Positions 45,102 through 54,504 of a DNA stretch of 64,000 nt are shown in pieces (positions within the stretch are counted from its first letter, which is position 1; the number at the start of each line of letters is the position of its first letter). The position numbers and the translations under genes are program-made. This DNA comes from JAAXKN01 sp050258815 (GTDB lineage: Bacteria > Bacteroidota > Ignavibacteria > Ignavibacteriales > SURF-24): contig JBLMZM010000070.1 in NCBI GenBank assembly GCA_050258815.1, positions 73,963 to 137,962 on the forward strand, given 5' to 3'. The notes below the pieces were generated by a model, which saw only the letters and a list, made by a program, of their open reading frames with translations, ran no database searches and was not told the DNA's origin.

Positions 45102-45629
45102 ATGATAATTACATTTTATCTGGCCGCTGCAGTTGCCGTAATTTCAACAATTATGGTAATTACACGCTTTAATGCGGTGCATGCCTTGTTGTACCTTATT
45201 GTTTCGCTTCTGTCGGTTGCGGTAATATTTTTCATCATGGGGGCCCCTTTCATTGCGGCACTGGAAGTAATTGTGTATGCGGGTGCAATAATGGTGCTTT
45301 TTGTATTTGTAATAATGATGCTGAACCTGGGGCCGGCTTCGGTTGAACAGGAAAGCCAGTGGCTGAGACCCTCGGGATGGATAGGTCCCGGCATACTGAC
45401 GCTCATTCTTATCATCGAGTTTATTTATGTATTTCTTACGGCAAGCGGCAAGCATCTGAGTTCCCCGGGCGTCAGTCCCAGACAGGTAGGTCTCTCGCTT
45501 TACAGTACATATCTTCTGGGGGTTGAAATGGCCGCCATGCTTCTTATGGCCGGAATCGTCGGTGCATATCACCTGGGAAGGAAAAAGGGGGCAATAGTGC
45601 ACAGATTTTTTATAAAGGAGCGGAAATGA
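45102..45629 (+). CDS. nuoJ: NADH-quinone oxidoreductase subunit J
   Basis: 175-residue membrane subunit (ND6 type) with five helices. The broken helix region ALEVIVYAGAIMVLFVFVIMMLN near 48-70 is conserved. Its stop overlaps nuoK by 4 nt. Confidence 0.93.
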   Translation: MIITFYLAAAVAVISTIMVITRFNAVHALLYLIVSLLSVAVIFFIMGAPFIAALEVIVYAGAIMVLFVFVIMMLNLGPASVEQESQWLRPSGWIGPGILTLILIIEFIYVFLTASGKHLSSPGVSPRQVGLSLYSTYLLGVEMAAMLLMAGIVGAYHLGRKKGAIVHRFFIKERK

Positions 45630-45934
45630 ACTCTGTCCCGATGGATAACGGATTAATTCTGGCGGGCATACTGTTTATTCTGGGTTTTGTGGGTGTATTG
45701 GTGCGCCGGAATATTGTATTTATACTGATGTCAGTCGAAATAATGCTGAATGCGGCCGGACTGGCTTTCGTCACAGCAGGTGCCAGGTGGGCACAGCCGG
45801 ACGGACAGGTAATGTTTATTTTTATTCTGGCCATGGCAGCAGCCGAGGTTTCAGTAGGACTGGCTTTAATTCTGCAGCTGCACCGCCGCTTCAGGACGCT
45901 GGATACGGACGCTGCAAACAACATGAGAGGATAA
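45626..45934 (+). CDS. nuoK: NADH-quinone oxidoreductase subunit K
   Basis: 102-residue subunit (ND4L type) with three helices and the buried glutamates of the proton path in LMSVEIMLNAAGLAFV and AAAEVSVGLALIL. nuoL starts 1 bp after its stop. Confidence 0.95.
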   Translation: MNSVPMDNGLILAGILFILGFVGVLVRRNIVFILMSVEIMLNAAGLAFVTAGARWAQPDGQVMFIFILAMAAAEVSVGLALILQLHRRFRTLDTDAANNMRG

Positions 45935-45935
45935 T

Positions 45936-47825
45936 ATGCTAGAGTTATTGTGGCTTGTACCTGCCTTACCATTTTGCGGATTTCTGATCCTGGCACTTAT
46001 TGGCGCCAGGCTGCCGCGTACGGCTGCAGCGGCAGTCGGGGTTGGAGCAGTAGGCCTGAGCGCATTGTTAACCATTATTATAGGCATAAATTTTATTAAT
46101 TCTGTTCCCCAGGGCAATGCATATACGCAGACTTTGTGGCAGTGGTTTAACGTGAGTGGGCTGAATCCGGGCATCTCACTGAAGCTGGATGCCGTGTCGC
46201 TCACGTTTATCTTCATAATTACCTTTGTGGGTTTCCTTATCCACCTCTATTCAGTCGGCTATATGGAGGGTGAGGAAGGCTTCTCACGGTTCTTTGCGTA
46301 TATGAATCTCTTTGTGGGGGCCATGCTTATGCTGGTTTTAGCCGATAATCTCCTGCTTCTATACCTGGGCTGGGAGGGGGTGGGCCTGTGCAGTTACCTT
46401 CTTATAGGTTTCTGGTATAAGGATCCTGTCAATATGGATGCCGCTCGCAAGGCGTTTATTGTAACGCGCGTTGGTGATACGGCCATGATAATCGCGCTGT
46501 TTATGCTGTTTATTGAGCTGGGGACGCTGAATATCAGCGCTATACTGCAGCAGGCCCCACTGCACTGGGCGGTGAGTTCCCCCATGGCAATTACGGTTGC
46601 AGCGCTCTTATTGGGAGGAGCCGTGGGTAAATCAGCCCAACTGCCCCTGCAGACATGGCTCCCGGATGCAATGGCGGGTCCTACTCCCGTCAGTGCCCTT
46701 ATACATGCTGCTACAATGGTTACTGCGGGTGTATACCTGATAGCACGCACGCACGTATTATTCTCTCTTGCTCCGGTAATACAGTCCACGGTAGGCGTAA
46801 TCGGGGCCCTGACGCTGCTGATTGCAGGCTGCACGGCCCTGACACAATCCGATATAAAAAAGGTTCTGGCCTATTCGACCATTAGCCAGATAGGTTACAT
46901 GTTCCTGGCTCTCGGAGTGGGAGCATGGTCAGCTGCCGTATTTCACTTTATGATACACGCATTCTTTAAGGCACTCCTGTTCCTGGGAGCAGGGTCTGTA
47001 ATAATTGCGCTGCATCATGAGCAGGATATGTTCAGGATGGGCGGGGTGAGAAAGTTTCTCCCTGTAACTTTCTGGACCTTTCTTATCGGTTCGGCCTCAC
47101 TGGCCGCACTGCCCTTAATTACAGGGGGATTTTACAGCAAGGATCTCATTCTGTTTTATGCTGCAGAGGGTGAGCAGGGCAGCAGGCTGCTCTATGCAGC
47201 AGGCCTGATCGGGGCACTGATAACCGCAATTTATACTACGCGCATGGTGGTGCTCACGTTCTTTGGCGACATTAAAACGCACATGGAGCATAAGCCGGGA
47301 TGGATAATGGAGGGCCCTCTTGTTATTCTGGCAATTCTTTCCACAATTGGCGGATTTGTTGAACTGCCCGGCACGCTGGGGCATTTTACCCCCTTCTCTG
47401 ATTTTATGCATACCGTGCTCCCGGTAACAAGAGCAAATGAAAATATATCTGCTGAACTTCTACTTCAGGGTGTGGCGGCTGTGACGGCACTGTCGGGCAT
47501 ATACATTGCATATCTGTTGTTTTATAAGTACCCAAAGGGAGTCTATCAGTTCAAGCAGTCTGCATTTGGAAGTGCTCTTTACCGCTTCCTTTTCTATGGC
47601 TGGGGATTTGACTGGCTGTACGATAAACTCTTCGTCAGACCCATAATATGGTTTGCAAAGATCAATAAAGATGACTTCTTTGACCTGATCTATACGGGTA
47701 TTGCGTGGACAAACCGGTTATTCAACATGTTCTTAAGCTATACACAGACCGGCAGGCTCCGCTGGTATGCCATGGGTATCGCCCTGGGGGCCATTATAAC
47801 AATAACTATAGCGGTGTTTTTATGA
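45936..47825 (+). CDS. nuoL: NADH-quinone oxidoreductase subunit L (proton pump)
   Basis: 629-residue antiporter-like subunit (ND5 type). GWEGVGLCSYLLIGFWY near 146-162, KSAQLPLQTWLPDAMAGPTPVSALIHAATMVTAGVYL near 230-266 and the broken-helix TQSDIKKVLAYSTISQIGYM mark the pump module. The C-terminal extension is long enough for the lateral helix. It overlaps nuoM by 4 nt. Confidence 0.96.
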   Translation: MLELLWLVPALPFCGFLILALIGARLPRTAAAAVGVGAVGLSALLTIIIGINFINSVPQGNAYTQTLWQWFNVSGLNPGISLKLDAVSLTFIFIITFVGFLIHLYSVGYMEGEEGFSRFFAYMNLFVGAMLMLVLADNLLLLYLGWEGVGLCSYLLIGFWYKDPVNMDAARKAFIVTRVGDTAMIIALFMLFIELGTLNISAILQQAPLHWAVSSPMAITVAALLLGGAVGKSAQLPLQTWLPDAMAGPTPVSALIHAATMVTAGVYLIARTHVLFSLAPVIQSTVGVIGALTLLIAGCTALTQSDIKKVLAYSTISQIGYMFLALGVGAWSAAVFHFMIHAFFKALLFLGAGSVIIALHHEQDMFRMGGVRKFLPVTFWTFLIGSASLAALPLITGGFYSKDLILFYAAEGEQGSRLLYAAGLIGALITAIYTTRMVVLTFFGDIKTHMEHKPGWIMEGPLVILAILSTIGGFVELPGTLGHFTPFSDFMHTVLPVTRANENISAELLLQGVAAVTALSGIYIAYLLFYKYPKGVYQFKQSAFGSALYRFLFYGWGFDWLYDKLFVRPIIWFAKINKDDFFDLIYTGIAWTNRLFNMFLSYTQTGRLRWYAMGIALGAIITITIAVFL

Positions 47826-49402
47826 TATTATTATGGCTTATATTAATTCCGATGGCCGGGGGGCTTTTGGCCTGGCTGGTTGACAGGTGGAGCAGCCTTC
47901 TGACCCGGTGGATATCTTTGGGAGCACTGATAATAACTTTTATAATGAGTATATATCTGTGGATACAATATTCGCCCGATGTATCGGTCTCAGGTCATGC
48001 TCCCTGGATAATGGAACTGCGCTGGAACTGGATTCCATCCTTCGGAATAAGTTTTCACCTGGCATTAGATGGATTAAGCCTGCTGTTGGTCCTGTTGACC
48101 GGATTTCTCGGCATTCTGTCGGTGCTGACCTCCTGGACCGAAATAAAGGTCCGGACCGGATTCTTTCACTTCAATCTGCTCTGGATCCTGGCAGGAATAA
48201 TAGGCGTATTTCTGGCGCTGGATCTCTTTCTGTTCTATTTTTTCTGGGAAGTAATGCTGATCCCGATGTACTTTGTTATCGGAATATGGGGGCACGAGAA
48301 CAGGATATATGCCTCCTTTAAGTTCTTTATCTTCACACAGGCAAGCGGATTACTGATGCTGCTCTCGATTCTGGGGCTGTTTTTTATACACGCCAGAAAC
48401 ACAAATGTTTATACATTTGACTATATGGATCTTTTGGGCACTTCAATTGCCCCGCAGGTGGCAATGTGGCTGATGCTGGGATTTTTAATTGCCTTTATAG
48501 TAAAACTGCCCGTTGTACCATTTCATAGCTGGCTGCCTGATGCCCACACGGAAGCTCCTACTGCAGGCAGCGTGATACTGGCTGGCTTGCTGCTTAAAAC
48601 CGGAGCATATGGACTCATACGTTTCGTGCTCCCCTTATTTCCCGAAGCATCCAGGGAATTTGCACCTATAGGCATGCTCCTGGGGGTAATCGGACTATTA
48701 TACGGGGCAATTCTGGCATTTGCACAGACGGACTTTAAGCGGCTCGTGGCCTATACGAGCGTGAACCACATGGGCTTTGTGATGCTGGGAGTATTTGCAT
48801 TAAATGAGCTTGCACTCCAGGGTGTAGTGATGCAGATGATCTGCCACGGCATCAGCACAGGCGCCCTCTTTATTCTGGTCGGCTCTCTGCAGGAAAGGAT
48901 CCATACGCGTGACATTCACAAGATGGGAGGGCTCTGGGATAATGTGCCGAGGATGGGAGCAGTGGGACTCATATTCTCGCTTGCCTCTCTGGGACTGCCG
49001 GGACTGGGTAACTTTATTGCGGAATTTCTTATACTAGTCGGTTCATTCCAGGCAAATAACTGGATGACGGTTTTTGCATCACTGGGACTGATAGTTTCAA
49101 CAATATATTCGCTCAGGATCATGGCCCGCGTGTTTTATGGCAAAAAAGTAAGGGAATGGATATTGCCCGACTTTAATATAAGAGAAATGATAACAATGGG
49201 TTCTCTCATTGCAGCAATCGTATGGCTGGGCCTATTCCCGCATTCTGTACTGAGTACTTCATCGCCTGCCATCAGAAATGTGCTGCAGGCGAAGACCCCG
49301 GCGGCCAAGACATCGGCAGAAGGAGAAAAACCCGTACGGACTGATTACCAGTACGGCAGCGGCTTTACATCTGAAGATCTTAAGGAAGGAGGCAGGAAAT
49401 GA
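47822..49402 (+). CDS. nuoM: NADH-quinone oxidoreductase subunit M (proton pump)
   Basis: 526 residues from ATG at 47822 (MILLWLILIPMAGG). An open frame extends upstream to 47705 but lies inside nuoL and lacks coding character, while the 4-nt ATGA overlap with nuoL is the pattern used throughout this operon. KLPVVPFHSWLPDAHTEAPTAGSVILAGLLLKTG and FKRLVAYTSVNHMGFV identify the ND4-type pump. It overlaps nuoN by 4 nt. Confidence 0.95.
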   Translation: MILLWLILIPMAGGLLAWLVDRWSSLLTRWISLGALIITFIMSIYLWIQYSPDVSVSGHAPWIMELRWNWIPSFGISFHLALDGLSLLLVLLTGFLGILSVLTSWTEIKVRTGFFHFNLLWILAGIIGVFLALDLFLFYFFWEVMLIPMYFVIGIWGHENRIYASFKFFIFTQASGLLMLLSILGLFFIHARNTNVYTFDYMDLLGTSIAPQVAMWLMLGFLIAFIVKLPVVPFHSWLPDAHTEAPTAGSVILAGLLLKTGAYGLIRFVLPLFPEASREFAPIGMLLGVIGLLYGAILAFAQTDFKRLVAYTSVNHMGFVMLGVFALNELALQGVVMQMICHGISTGALFILVGSLQERIHTRDIHKMGGLWDNVPRMGAVGLIFSLASLGLPGLGNFIAEFLILVGSFQANNWMTVFASLGLIVSTIYSLRIMARVFYGKKVREWILPDFNIREMITMGSLIAAIVWLGLFPHSVLSTSSPAIRNVLQAKTPAAKTSAEGEKPVRTDYQYGSGFTSEDLKEGGRK

Positions 49403-50892
49403 CGACGGCGGATTTTTATTATTTGATGCCTCTGGTAATACTTTCAGCTGCTGCTATTGTTATCATGCTGGTTATTGCTGTTTACAGGGATCACAGGACC
49501 ACATTTATTCTTACGCTCGTTGGTTTTGCCGCAGCATTAATTTCAACTTTTATCATTTCACCCCTGCATACAAGGGAAATCGGGGGGCTGTTGATAGCGG
49601 ATAATTATGCCGCTTTCTACTGGGGGCTGATATTTGCCGCAAGTTTTTCCATTACTCTGATGTCATATTCATATTTCAGGCACCAGGAGGAGGAGAAGGA
49701 AGAGTACTATATGCTGCTGTTAACGGCTACACTGGGTTCCGGAATTCTGGTGGTGAGCAAGCATTTTATATCCTTTTTTATGGGACTTGAAATCCTGAGC
49801 GTTTCACTTTATGCCTTAGTTTCTTATCTTCCTGAAAGGCAAAGATGCATTGAGGCGGGGATTAAATATCTGGTGCTGGCTGCTGCTTCTTCTGCATTTC
49901 TGCTCTTTGGTATGGCCCTGGTCTATGCTGAATCGGGCACAATGGATTTTATGCGGCTGGGAGCACACATTGCATCGGTAAATGCTGCCACCCCTGTCAT
50001 GCTGGCCGGGTTTTCCATGATGGTTATTGCGGTTGGTTTCAAGCTGGCCCTTGCTCCCTTTCATATGTGGACTCCGGATGTCTATGAGGGTGCTCCTGCT
50101 CCCGTTACGGCATTTGTTGCAACGGTATCCAAGGGCGGTATGTTTGCCCTTTGGTTCCGGTTCTTCCTGATGATTAATGGGTACCGGTTTAATTCTCTGG
50201 TTTTACTCTTTACCATAATTGCAATTGCTTCAATGTTTATAGGAAACTTCCTGGCCCTGATGCAAAACAATGTAAAAAGGATACTGGCATATTCCTCTAT
50301 TGCCAATTTGGGCTATCTGCTAGTTGCATTTCTGGCCGGAGGAATTATGGGCGTAGAGGCCGCTACGTTTTATCTTGTTGCCTACATAATCACAACGCTT
50401 GGTACTTTTGGCATTGTCACCGTACTATCCGACAAATACAGGGATGCCGATAATATAGAGGATTACAGGGGGCTGTTCTGGCGCAGACCCTTTATTGCCA
50501 CGGTTTTCACGGCAATGCTCTTCTCGCTGGCCGGAATTCCTCTTACGGCGGGTTTTATAGGGAAATTTTATCTTGTGGCGGCGGCCATAAACTCATCGCT
50601 CTGGCTTCCGGTTGTTATACTGGTAATTAATAGCGCAATCAGCGTGTATTACTACCTGAAAATTGTTGTTGCAATGTACAGGCAGCCTGAAGAGGTCCCT
50701 GAGGCTGAAGTCTCTCTTTCTGGTGGCATCACATATCCCGCCCTGTCAGTAGGCGGAGGCATTGTGCTGGCTGTACTGACGGTTTTCCTGGTATGGTTTG
50801 GCACGTATCCCGCAGGAATGATTGACCTGATAAGAACTATGGTTGCGGGCATTAGTAACGTTTCAGTCACCATGCACTCAGTGATACCTTAA
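49399..50892 (+). CDS. nuoN: NADH-quinone oxidoreductase subunit N (proton pump)
   Basis: 497-residue ND2-type pump subunit and the last gene of the operon. KLALAPFHMWTPDVYEGAPAPVTAFVATVSKGG near 214-246 and NNVKRILAYSSIANLGYLLVA near 289-309 are the conserved broken-helix regions. The next gene is convergent 44 bp downstream, with no clear terminator hairpin between them. Confidence 0.95.
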   Translation: MTTADFYYLMPLVILSAAAIVIMLVIAVYRDHRTTFILTLVGFAAALISTFIISPLHTREIGGLLIADNYAAFYWGLIFAASFSITLMSYSYFRHQEEEKEEYYMLLLTATLGSGILVVSKHFISFFMGLEILSVSLYALVSYLPERQRCIEAGIKYLVLAAASSAFLLFGMALVYAESGTMDFMRLGAHIASVNAATPVMLAGFSMMVIAVGFKLALAPFHMWTPDVYEGAPAPVTAFVATVSKGGMFALWFRFFLMINGYRFNSLVLLFTIIAIASMFIGNFLALMQNNVKRILAYSSIANLGYLLVAFLAGGIMGVEAATFYLVAYIITTLGTFGIVTVLSDKYRDADNIEDYRGLFWRRPFIATVFTAMLFSLAGIPLTAGFIGKFYLVAAAINSSLWLPVVILVINSAISVYYYLKIVVAMYRQPEEVPEAEVSLSGGITYPALSVGGGIVLAVLTVFLVWFGTYPAGMIDLIRTMVAGISNVSVTMHSVIP

Positions 50893-50936
50893 TCTCTGTG
50901 TCTATTTACGGGGGATGTCATAAACGGAAATGGATG

Positions 50937-51263
50937 CTAGAGTGTCTGCCTGATTATAAAATCATATTGGGAAGGTATTTCGAATTTCCGGTCCTTCATA
51001 TATTTTTCAAATGCCGCATTCATCCATTCCCTGGAGGCGTCAAGCCTGTGGATAATTATATAATTTGTGTTGTTCTTATTGGTTATTTCATATTCCTTAA
51101 TTGTAACCTTAACGGGTTCGGTTTCTCCCCTTAAGGCAACAATCAACTGAATTGCCTTATTCTTTGAGTCAATTGAAAGTCCGGAGAGACTGCCAATACC
51201 CTCCAGCATTATATTTATAAATTTTTCTGCTCCCTTTGAAACGAGCTTATCCTTAATTCCCAT
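50937..51263 (-). CDS. Conserved-looking small protein of unknown function
   Basis: 108 residues, no signal peptide or membrane segment. An N-terminal amphipathic helix (DKLVSKGAEKFINIMLEGIG) is followed by beta-strand-like stretches (IQLIVALRGETEPVKVTIKEYEI, NYIIIHRLDASREWMNAAF), suggesting a compact alpha+beta fold. I do not recognise it. It is convergent with nuoN. Upstream is the 15-bp hairpin at 51309-51346. Codon use looks coding, but the ribosome site is weak. Confidence 0.6.
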   Translation of the reverse strand: MGIKDKLVSKGAEKFINIMLEGIGSLSGLSIDSKNKAIQLIVALRGETEPVKVTIKEYEITNKNNTNYIIIHRLDASREWMNAAFEKYMKDRKFEIPSQYDFIIRQTL

Positions 51264-51308
51264 ATTTTACTTGTATATTCTTCTGATTGTATATTTCAGT
51301 GATTTTTT

Positions 51309-51346
51309 ACTCAGATATTCCGGGTTTTATGCCGGAATATCTGAGT
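51309..51346. terminator. Perfect 15-bp hairpin after the outer-membrane barrel gene
   Basis: ACTCAGATATTCCGG at 51309-51323 and CCGGAATATCTGAGT at 51332-51346 pair perfectly around an 8-nt loop, 15 bp past the minus-strand stop at 51361. A T run (51303-51308) lies on the plus-strand upstream side, so for the minus-strand transcript the stem is followed by A rather than U. It is a strong hairpin in the right place but not a textbook intrinsic terminator. Confidence 0.6.
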
Positions 51347-51360
51347 GATGGGTAATGTTG

Positions 51361-51921
51361 TTAGTTGTGAATTCCAAACAGCAGGCCGACAGTAATTACG
51401 AAAAAGTTACTGCTCAGGTCGCCAGTACTGGCTTGTGTGGCCAGTTGTCCAAAATCATAATTAAGGAACACATAACGTATGTCTCCTGTCAGCCAGGCAG
51501 ACTTGCCAAGCGGCAGTTCAAGACCGCCTCCCAGGTGCCAGCCAAAGTTCTGAGTCGTGTTATTCTGGAGGTTTTTCAGTGTCAGCTCTTGTGAGTAATC
51601 AAATGTAGTGTTATACCATCCAACTCCAATTGCCCCATATACTACCGGGATGGGATAGATGAGACCCGTGACCATAACAGGCCAGCTTCTAACTGTAAGC
51701 CCCCCGTCAGCATATTTTTCCTGACGGTAATTAATTGAACCTTCTATGCCAATTGCCGGAGAAAGTTTAACTCTCAGTGCTGCCCCATACATGAGCGCTC
51801 CGTTATCGGCACTGCTGGACTTCTGCCATCCGAGCTGGGGCCCTATGCCGATCCCCTGGGCCTTTATTTCCGAAGCAACAAATACCAGCACAATCATCAA
51901 AGCCAAATACTTCTTAAACAT
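51361..51921 (-). CDS. Outer-membrane beta-barrel protein (OmpW/opacity-like)
   Basis: 186 residues. The signal peptide is cut after EIKA. GIGIGPQLGWQKSSS, AALRVKLSPAIGIEGSINYRQEKY, GGGLELPLGKSAWLTGDIRYVFLNYDFG and a hydrophobic last strand fit a small eight-stranded porin-like barrel. It is similar in size and style to the barrel at 32717-33277 but not obviously a recent duplicate. TGAGGAGG before the ATG supports the start. Confidence 0.72.
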   Translation of the reverse strand: MFKKYLALMIVLVFVASEIKAQGIGIGPQLGWQKSSSADNGALMYGAALRVKLSPAIGIEGSINYRQEKYADGGLTVRSWPVMVTGLIYPIPVVYGAIGVGWYNTTFDYSQELTLKNLQNNTTQNFGWHLGGGLELPLGKSAWLTGDIRYVFLNYDFGQLATQASTGDLSSNFFVITVGLLFGIHN

Positions 51922-52224
51922 AAAGTCCTCCTCAAAAATTCTACCGAAACATTACAATAATAATTGAACTATATTATACTATACCAATCTTCTTACATAT
52001 CAATCAATACCTAAAAACAGCAGCTAAGGGTTTTTCCCCGGGCATCTTATCCATTGAGAGGGATAAACCTCCCTCGGTGCAATATGGTTTGCACGGCAGC
52101 CTGAAGTATTGCTCCATATTGTCCGGCGACCTATCACATACGGAGAACTGCCAGTATTTTACGAGGGCAATTTTATTTTTTCGATAACAAGATAATTTCT
52201 TCAGGGTAGAAACAGGTCGGGCAT
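51922..52224. other. Gene-free 303 bp with several small inverted repeats
   Basis: Between the barrel gene and pgl, both minus strand. The part at about 52040-52160 is more GC-rich than the flanks and holds short dyads: GTGCAA-N6-TTGCAC at 52077-52094, TTATCC-N8-GGATAA at 52047-52066 and GAGGG/CCCTC at 52058-52075. A minus-strand frame stays open here down to a stop at 52004; its first ATG (52117) would give only 37 residues, which I do not call as a gene. It may be a decayed gene end, a dispersed repeat or a regulatory region. Confidence 0.35.
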
Positions 52225-52953
52225 TTATATTTGGGGCTTTGTGCCAAGGGCGGCCTTATCCACCAGCCAGTAGAGTTCGCCGTTTTCAGGATAAACCAGC
52301 TGTGCCGGTAAGGCGTTACTGTTTCCCCTCTTACCCAGTACAGAGGCAAGAATAGAGGCCTTCTCGCTGCCATGAACGAGAAATGCAATATTTGCGGCAC
52401 GGTTGATCAGCGGAAGTGTAATTGTAATACGGTACATGTTCTGTGAGGGAAGAAAGACCTCTTTTGCCCATCTTTCCCTTTCATTAAGTATGGTTGTGCC
52501 GGGGAAAAGTGAAGCCGTATGGCCATCGGACCCCATTCCCAGGAGTATCAGGTCAAAACGGGGTGCCTGGTGCTTGAAAAAATTGCGGAGAATGCTTTCG
52601 TACTGTATTGCCGACTGCTGGGGCGTGGACAGGTAGGGAATCGGGTGTATATTGGAATCCGGAACAGGAACGTGGTTCAGTAAAACTCTTCGCGCCATGC
52701 GTGAGTTACTGAGGTCATCATCAGAGGGGACGTAGCGTTCATCCCCCCAGAACACATGGGTCTTTTTCCAGGGTACAGTATCTCTGAAAGGAGGCTTTGA
52801 GAGAATCTGATAGGTCATTTCCGGCGTACTGCCGCCCGAAAGGGCAACGCTGAAAATTCCCTTTGATGAGACCGATTCGGCTGCAATCTGCTGAAACAGT
52901 TCAGCAGAGGCACGGCTTAATTCTTCGAGTGAGGAGTAGTCCTGTATGATCAT
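52225..52953 (-). CDS. pgl: 6-phosphogluconolactonase (DevB/SOL type)
   Basis: 242 residues from ATG at 52953. It hydrolyses 6-phosphogluconolactone in the oxidative pentose phosphate pathway. ALSGGSTPEMTYQIL near 36-50, VFWGDERYVPSDDDLSNSRMARRVLL near 68-93 and LLGMGSDGHTASLFPG are the family motifs. The frame is open to 52974, but the gnd stop and this ATG overlap as TAATG, with AGGA upstream, which fixes the start. It is coupled to gnd, the next enzyme of the same pathway. The glucose-6-phosphate dehydrogenase gene is not adjacent. Confidence 0.93.
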   Translation of the reverse strand: MIIQDYSSLEELSRASAELFQQIAAESVSSKGIFSVALSGGSTPEMTYQILSKPPFRDTVPWKKTHVFWGDERYVPSDDDLSNSRMARRVLLNHVPVPDSNIHPIPYLSTPQQSAIQYESILRNFFKHQAPRFDLILLGMGSDGHTASLFPGTTILNERERWAKEVFLPSQNMYRITITLPLINRAANIAFLVHGSEKASILASVLGKRGNSNALPAQLVYPENGELYWLVDKAALGTKPQI

Positions 52954-54374
52954 TATTCCTGCTTTTGCTCCCACTGTGTATGGAATGAGCCTTCTTTATC
53001 AATGCGCTCATAGGTATGGGCACCAAAGAAATCCCTTTGTGCCTGTACCAGGTTAGCCGGCAGCCATGCGCTCCTGTACGAATCAAAATATGCCAGAGAT
53101 GCCATCATGCCGGGTACGGGAATTCCCATCTCTACTGCAGTCTGGATGACAGTGCGCAGGTCGGCCTGCTTCTCATTAAGTTTTCCTGCAAACGCAGTCT
53201 CCGCGATCAGATTTTGGAGGTCCGGTTTTTCACTGTATGCTGAAAGTATGTCTTCAAGCAATGCTGCTCTTATTATACAGCCGCCGCGCCATATTTTTGC
53301 CACTTCCTTAAGCTTAAGGCCGTATCCATAGCTTTCCGAGGCTTTTTTAAGCAGTGCCATACCCTGGGCGTAAGTAGTGACCATGCCGAAATAGAGTGCC
53401 TGCTCGAGCTGTCTGGTCAGCTTCTTTTTGTCTGCGCTGAAATTCTTTGAGGGTCCCTTTAGTATTTTTGCTGCCGCAACACGTTCCTGTTTTTGTGCTG
53501 ACATATCGCGCATAACAACAGCCATATCAATGGTTGGGAGTGGAATCTGCAGATCCATGGCATCCTGTGAGGTCCATTTACCCGTTCCTTTCTGTCTTGC
53601 CTGATCCAGTATGGAGTCAATTAGCCTTCCCTTTTTTTTGTCATCCTCCTTATGGAATATAATGGCGGAAATTTCAATGAGAAATGAGTGGAGTTCTTTG
53701 GCATTCCAGGCCTTAAAAAGATCGCCTAGTTCATCATTTGTGAAATCAAGGCCCGTTTTCAGCAAGTGATATGTTTCTGAGATCAGCTGGATAAGGCCAT
53801 ATTCAATGCCATTATGGACCATCTTAACGTAATGTCCCGCGGCGCCCGGTCCCAGGTAGCTTACACATGGTTCATCTCCGGCCCTGGCGGCAATTGCTTC
53901 GAAGATGGGCTGCAGGTGCCGGTATGCTTCCTTATCTCCTCCGGGCATGATGCTGGGTCCAAATCTGGCGCCCTTTTCACCGCCTGAGATGCCTACTCCG
54001 ATGAAATTATATCCCTTTGCTTCCAGATCCTTAATACGGCGGCCGGTATCGGTAAAGTGCGAATTGCCACCGTCAATGATGACATCGCCCTTTTCCAAAA
54101 ATGGCAGCACCTCCTGAATAATTGCATCCACGGCTGCTCCAGCCGGAACGAGCATCATTATAAGGCGCGGCTTTTTAAGCAGGCCCAGGAATTCATCCAG
54201 TGATCTGGCCGCATGAATATTCAAACTGCCGGCTTCTTTTTCGAGCAGGGATATTTTGTTGAAATCCTTGTCGTATCCAACGGCTGAAAATCCCTTGTCT
54301 CCCATGTTCAGTATAAGATTGCGGCCCATGGTACCAAGACCTATCATTCCAATATCATATTGTTTATTATCCAT
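52953..54374 (-). CDS. gnd: 6-phosphogluconate dehydrogenase, decarboxylating
   Basis: 473 residues. The enzyme makes ribulose 5-phosphate, CO2 and NADPH. GLGTMGRNLILNMGDKGF at 12-29 is the dinucleotide-binding motif, DGGNSHFTDT and VGISGGEKGARFGPSIMPGG carry substrate-binding residues, and HYVKMVHNGIEYG includes the catalytic lysine. The length is as in the usual long homodimeric form. AAAGGAA upstream supports the start. It is the first gene of the gnd-pgl pair. Confidence 0.96.
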   Translation of the reverse strand: MDNKQYDIGMIGLGTMGRNLILNMGDKGFSAVGYDKDFNKISLLEKEAGSLNIHAARSLDEFLGLLKKPRLIMMLVPAGAAVDAIIQEVLPFLEKGDVIIDGGNSHFTDTGRRIKDLEAKGYNFIGVGISGGEKGARFGPSIMPGGDKEAYRHLQPIFEAIAARAGDEPCVSYLGPGAAGHYVKMVHNGIEYGLIQLISETYHLLKTGLDFTNDELGDLFKAWNAKELHSFLIEISAIIFHKEDDKKKGRLIDSILDQARQKGTGKWTSQDAMDLQIPLPTIDMAVVMRDMSAQKQERVAAAKILKGPSKNFSADKKKLTRQLEQALYFGMVTTYAQGMALLKKASESYGYGLKLKEVAKIWRGGCIIRAALLEDILSAYSEKPDLQNLIAETAFAGKLNEKQADLRTVIQTAVEMGIPVPGMMASLAYFDSYRSAWLPANLVQAQRDFFGAHTYERIDKEGSFHTQWEQKQE

Positions 54375-54504
54375 AGCTGCAGAATTCCTTTGTATTAAAA
54401 GTAATGCAGGGCATTTCCGGATTCACCCATTCTGCTTATTATAACATATTAAGGCAAATATATAATTATATCAATGCATTGCGGCGTCTTTTTAGAACTT
54501 TACC

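Noticed and set aside
47705..47821. Longer N-terminus for NuoM
   Set aside because: The extra 39 residues lie within nuoL, are unlike any NuoM start, and the ATGA overlap at 47822 is the operon's own pattern.
52004..52117. 37-codon minus-strand open frame
   Set aside because: Too short, no ribosome site, and within a dyad-rich spacer; recorded only as part of the gene-free stretch.
52954..52974. Longer N-terminus for 6-phosphogluconolactonase
   Set aside because: The TAATG overlap with gnd and the AGGA site fit ATG at 52953; the seven upstream codons lie in gnd.
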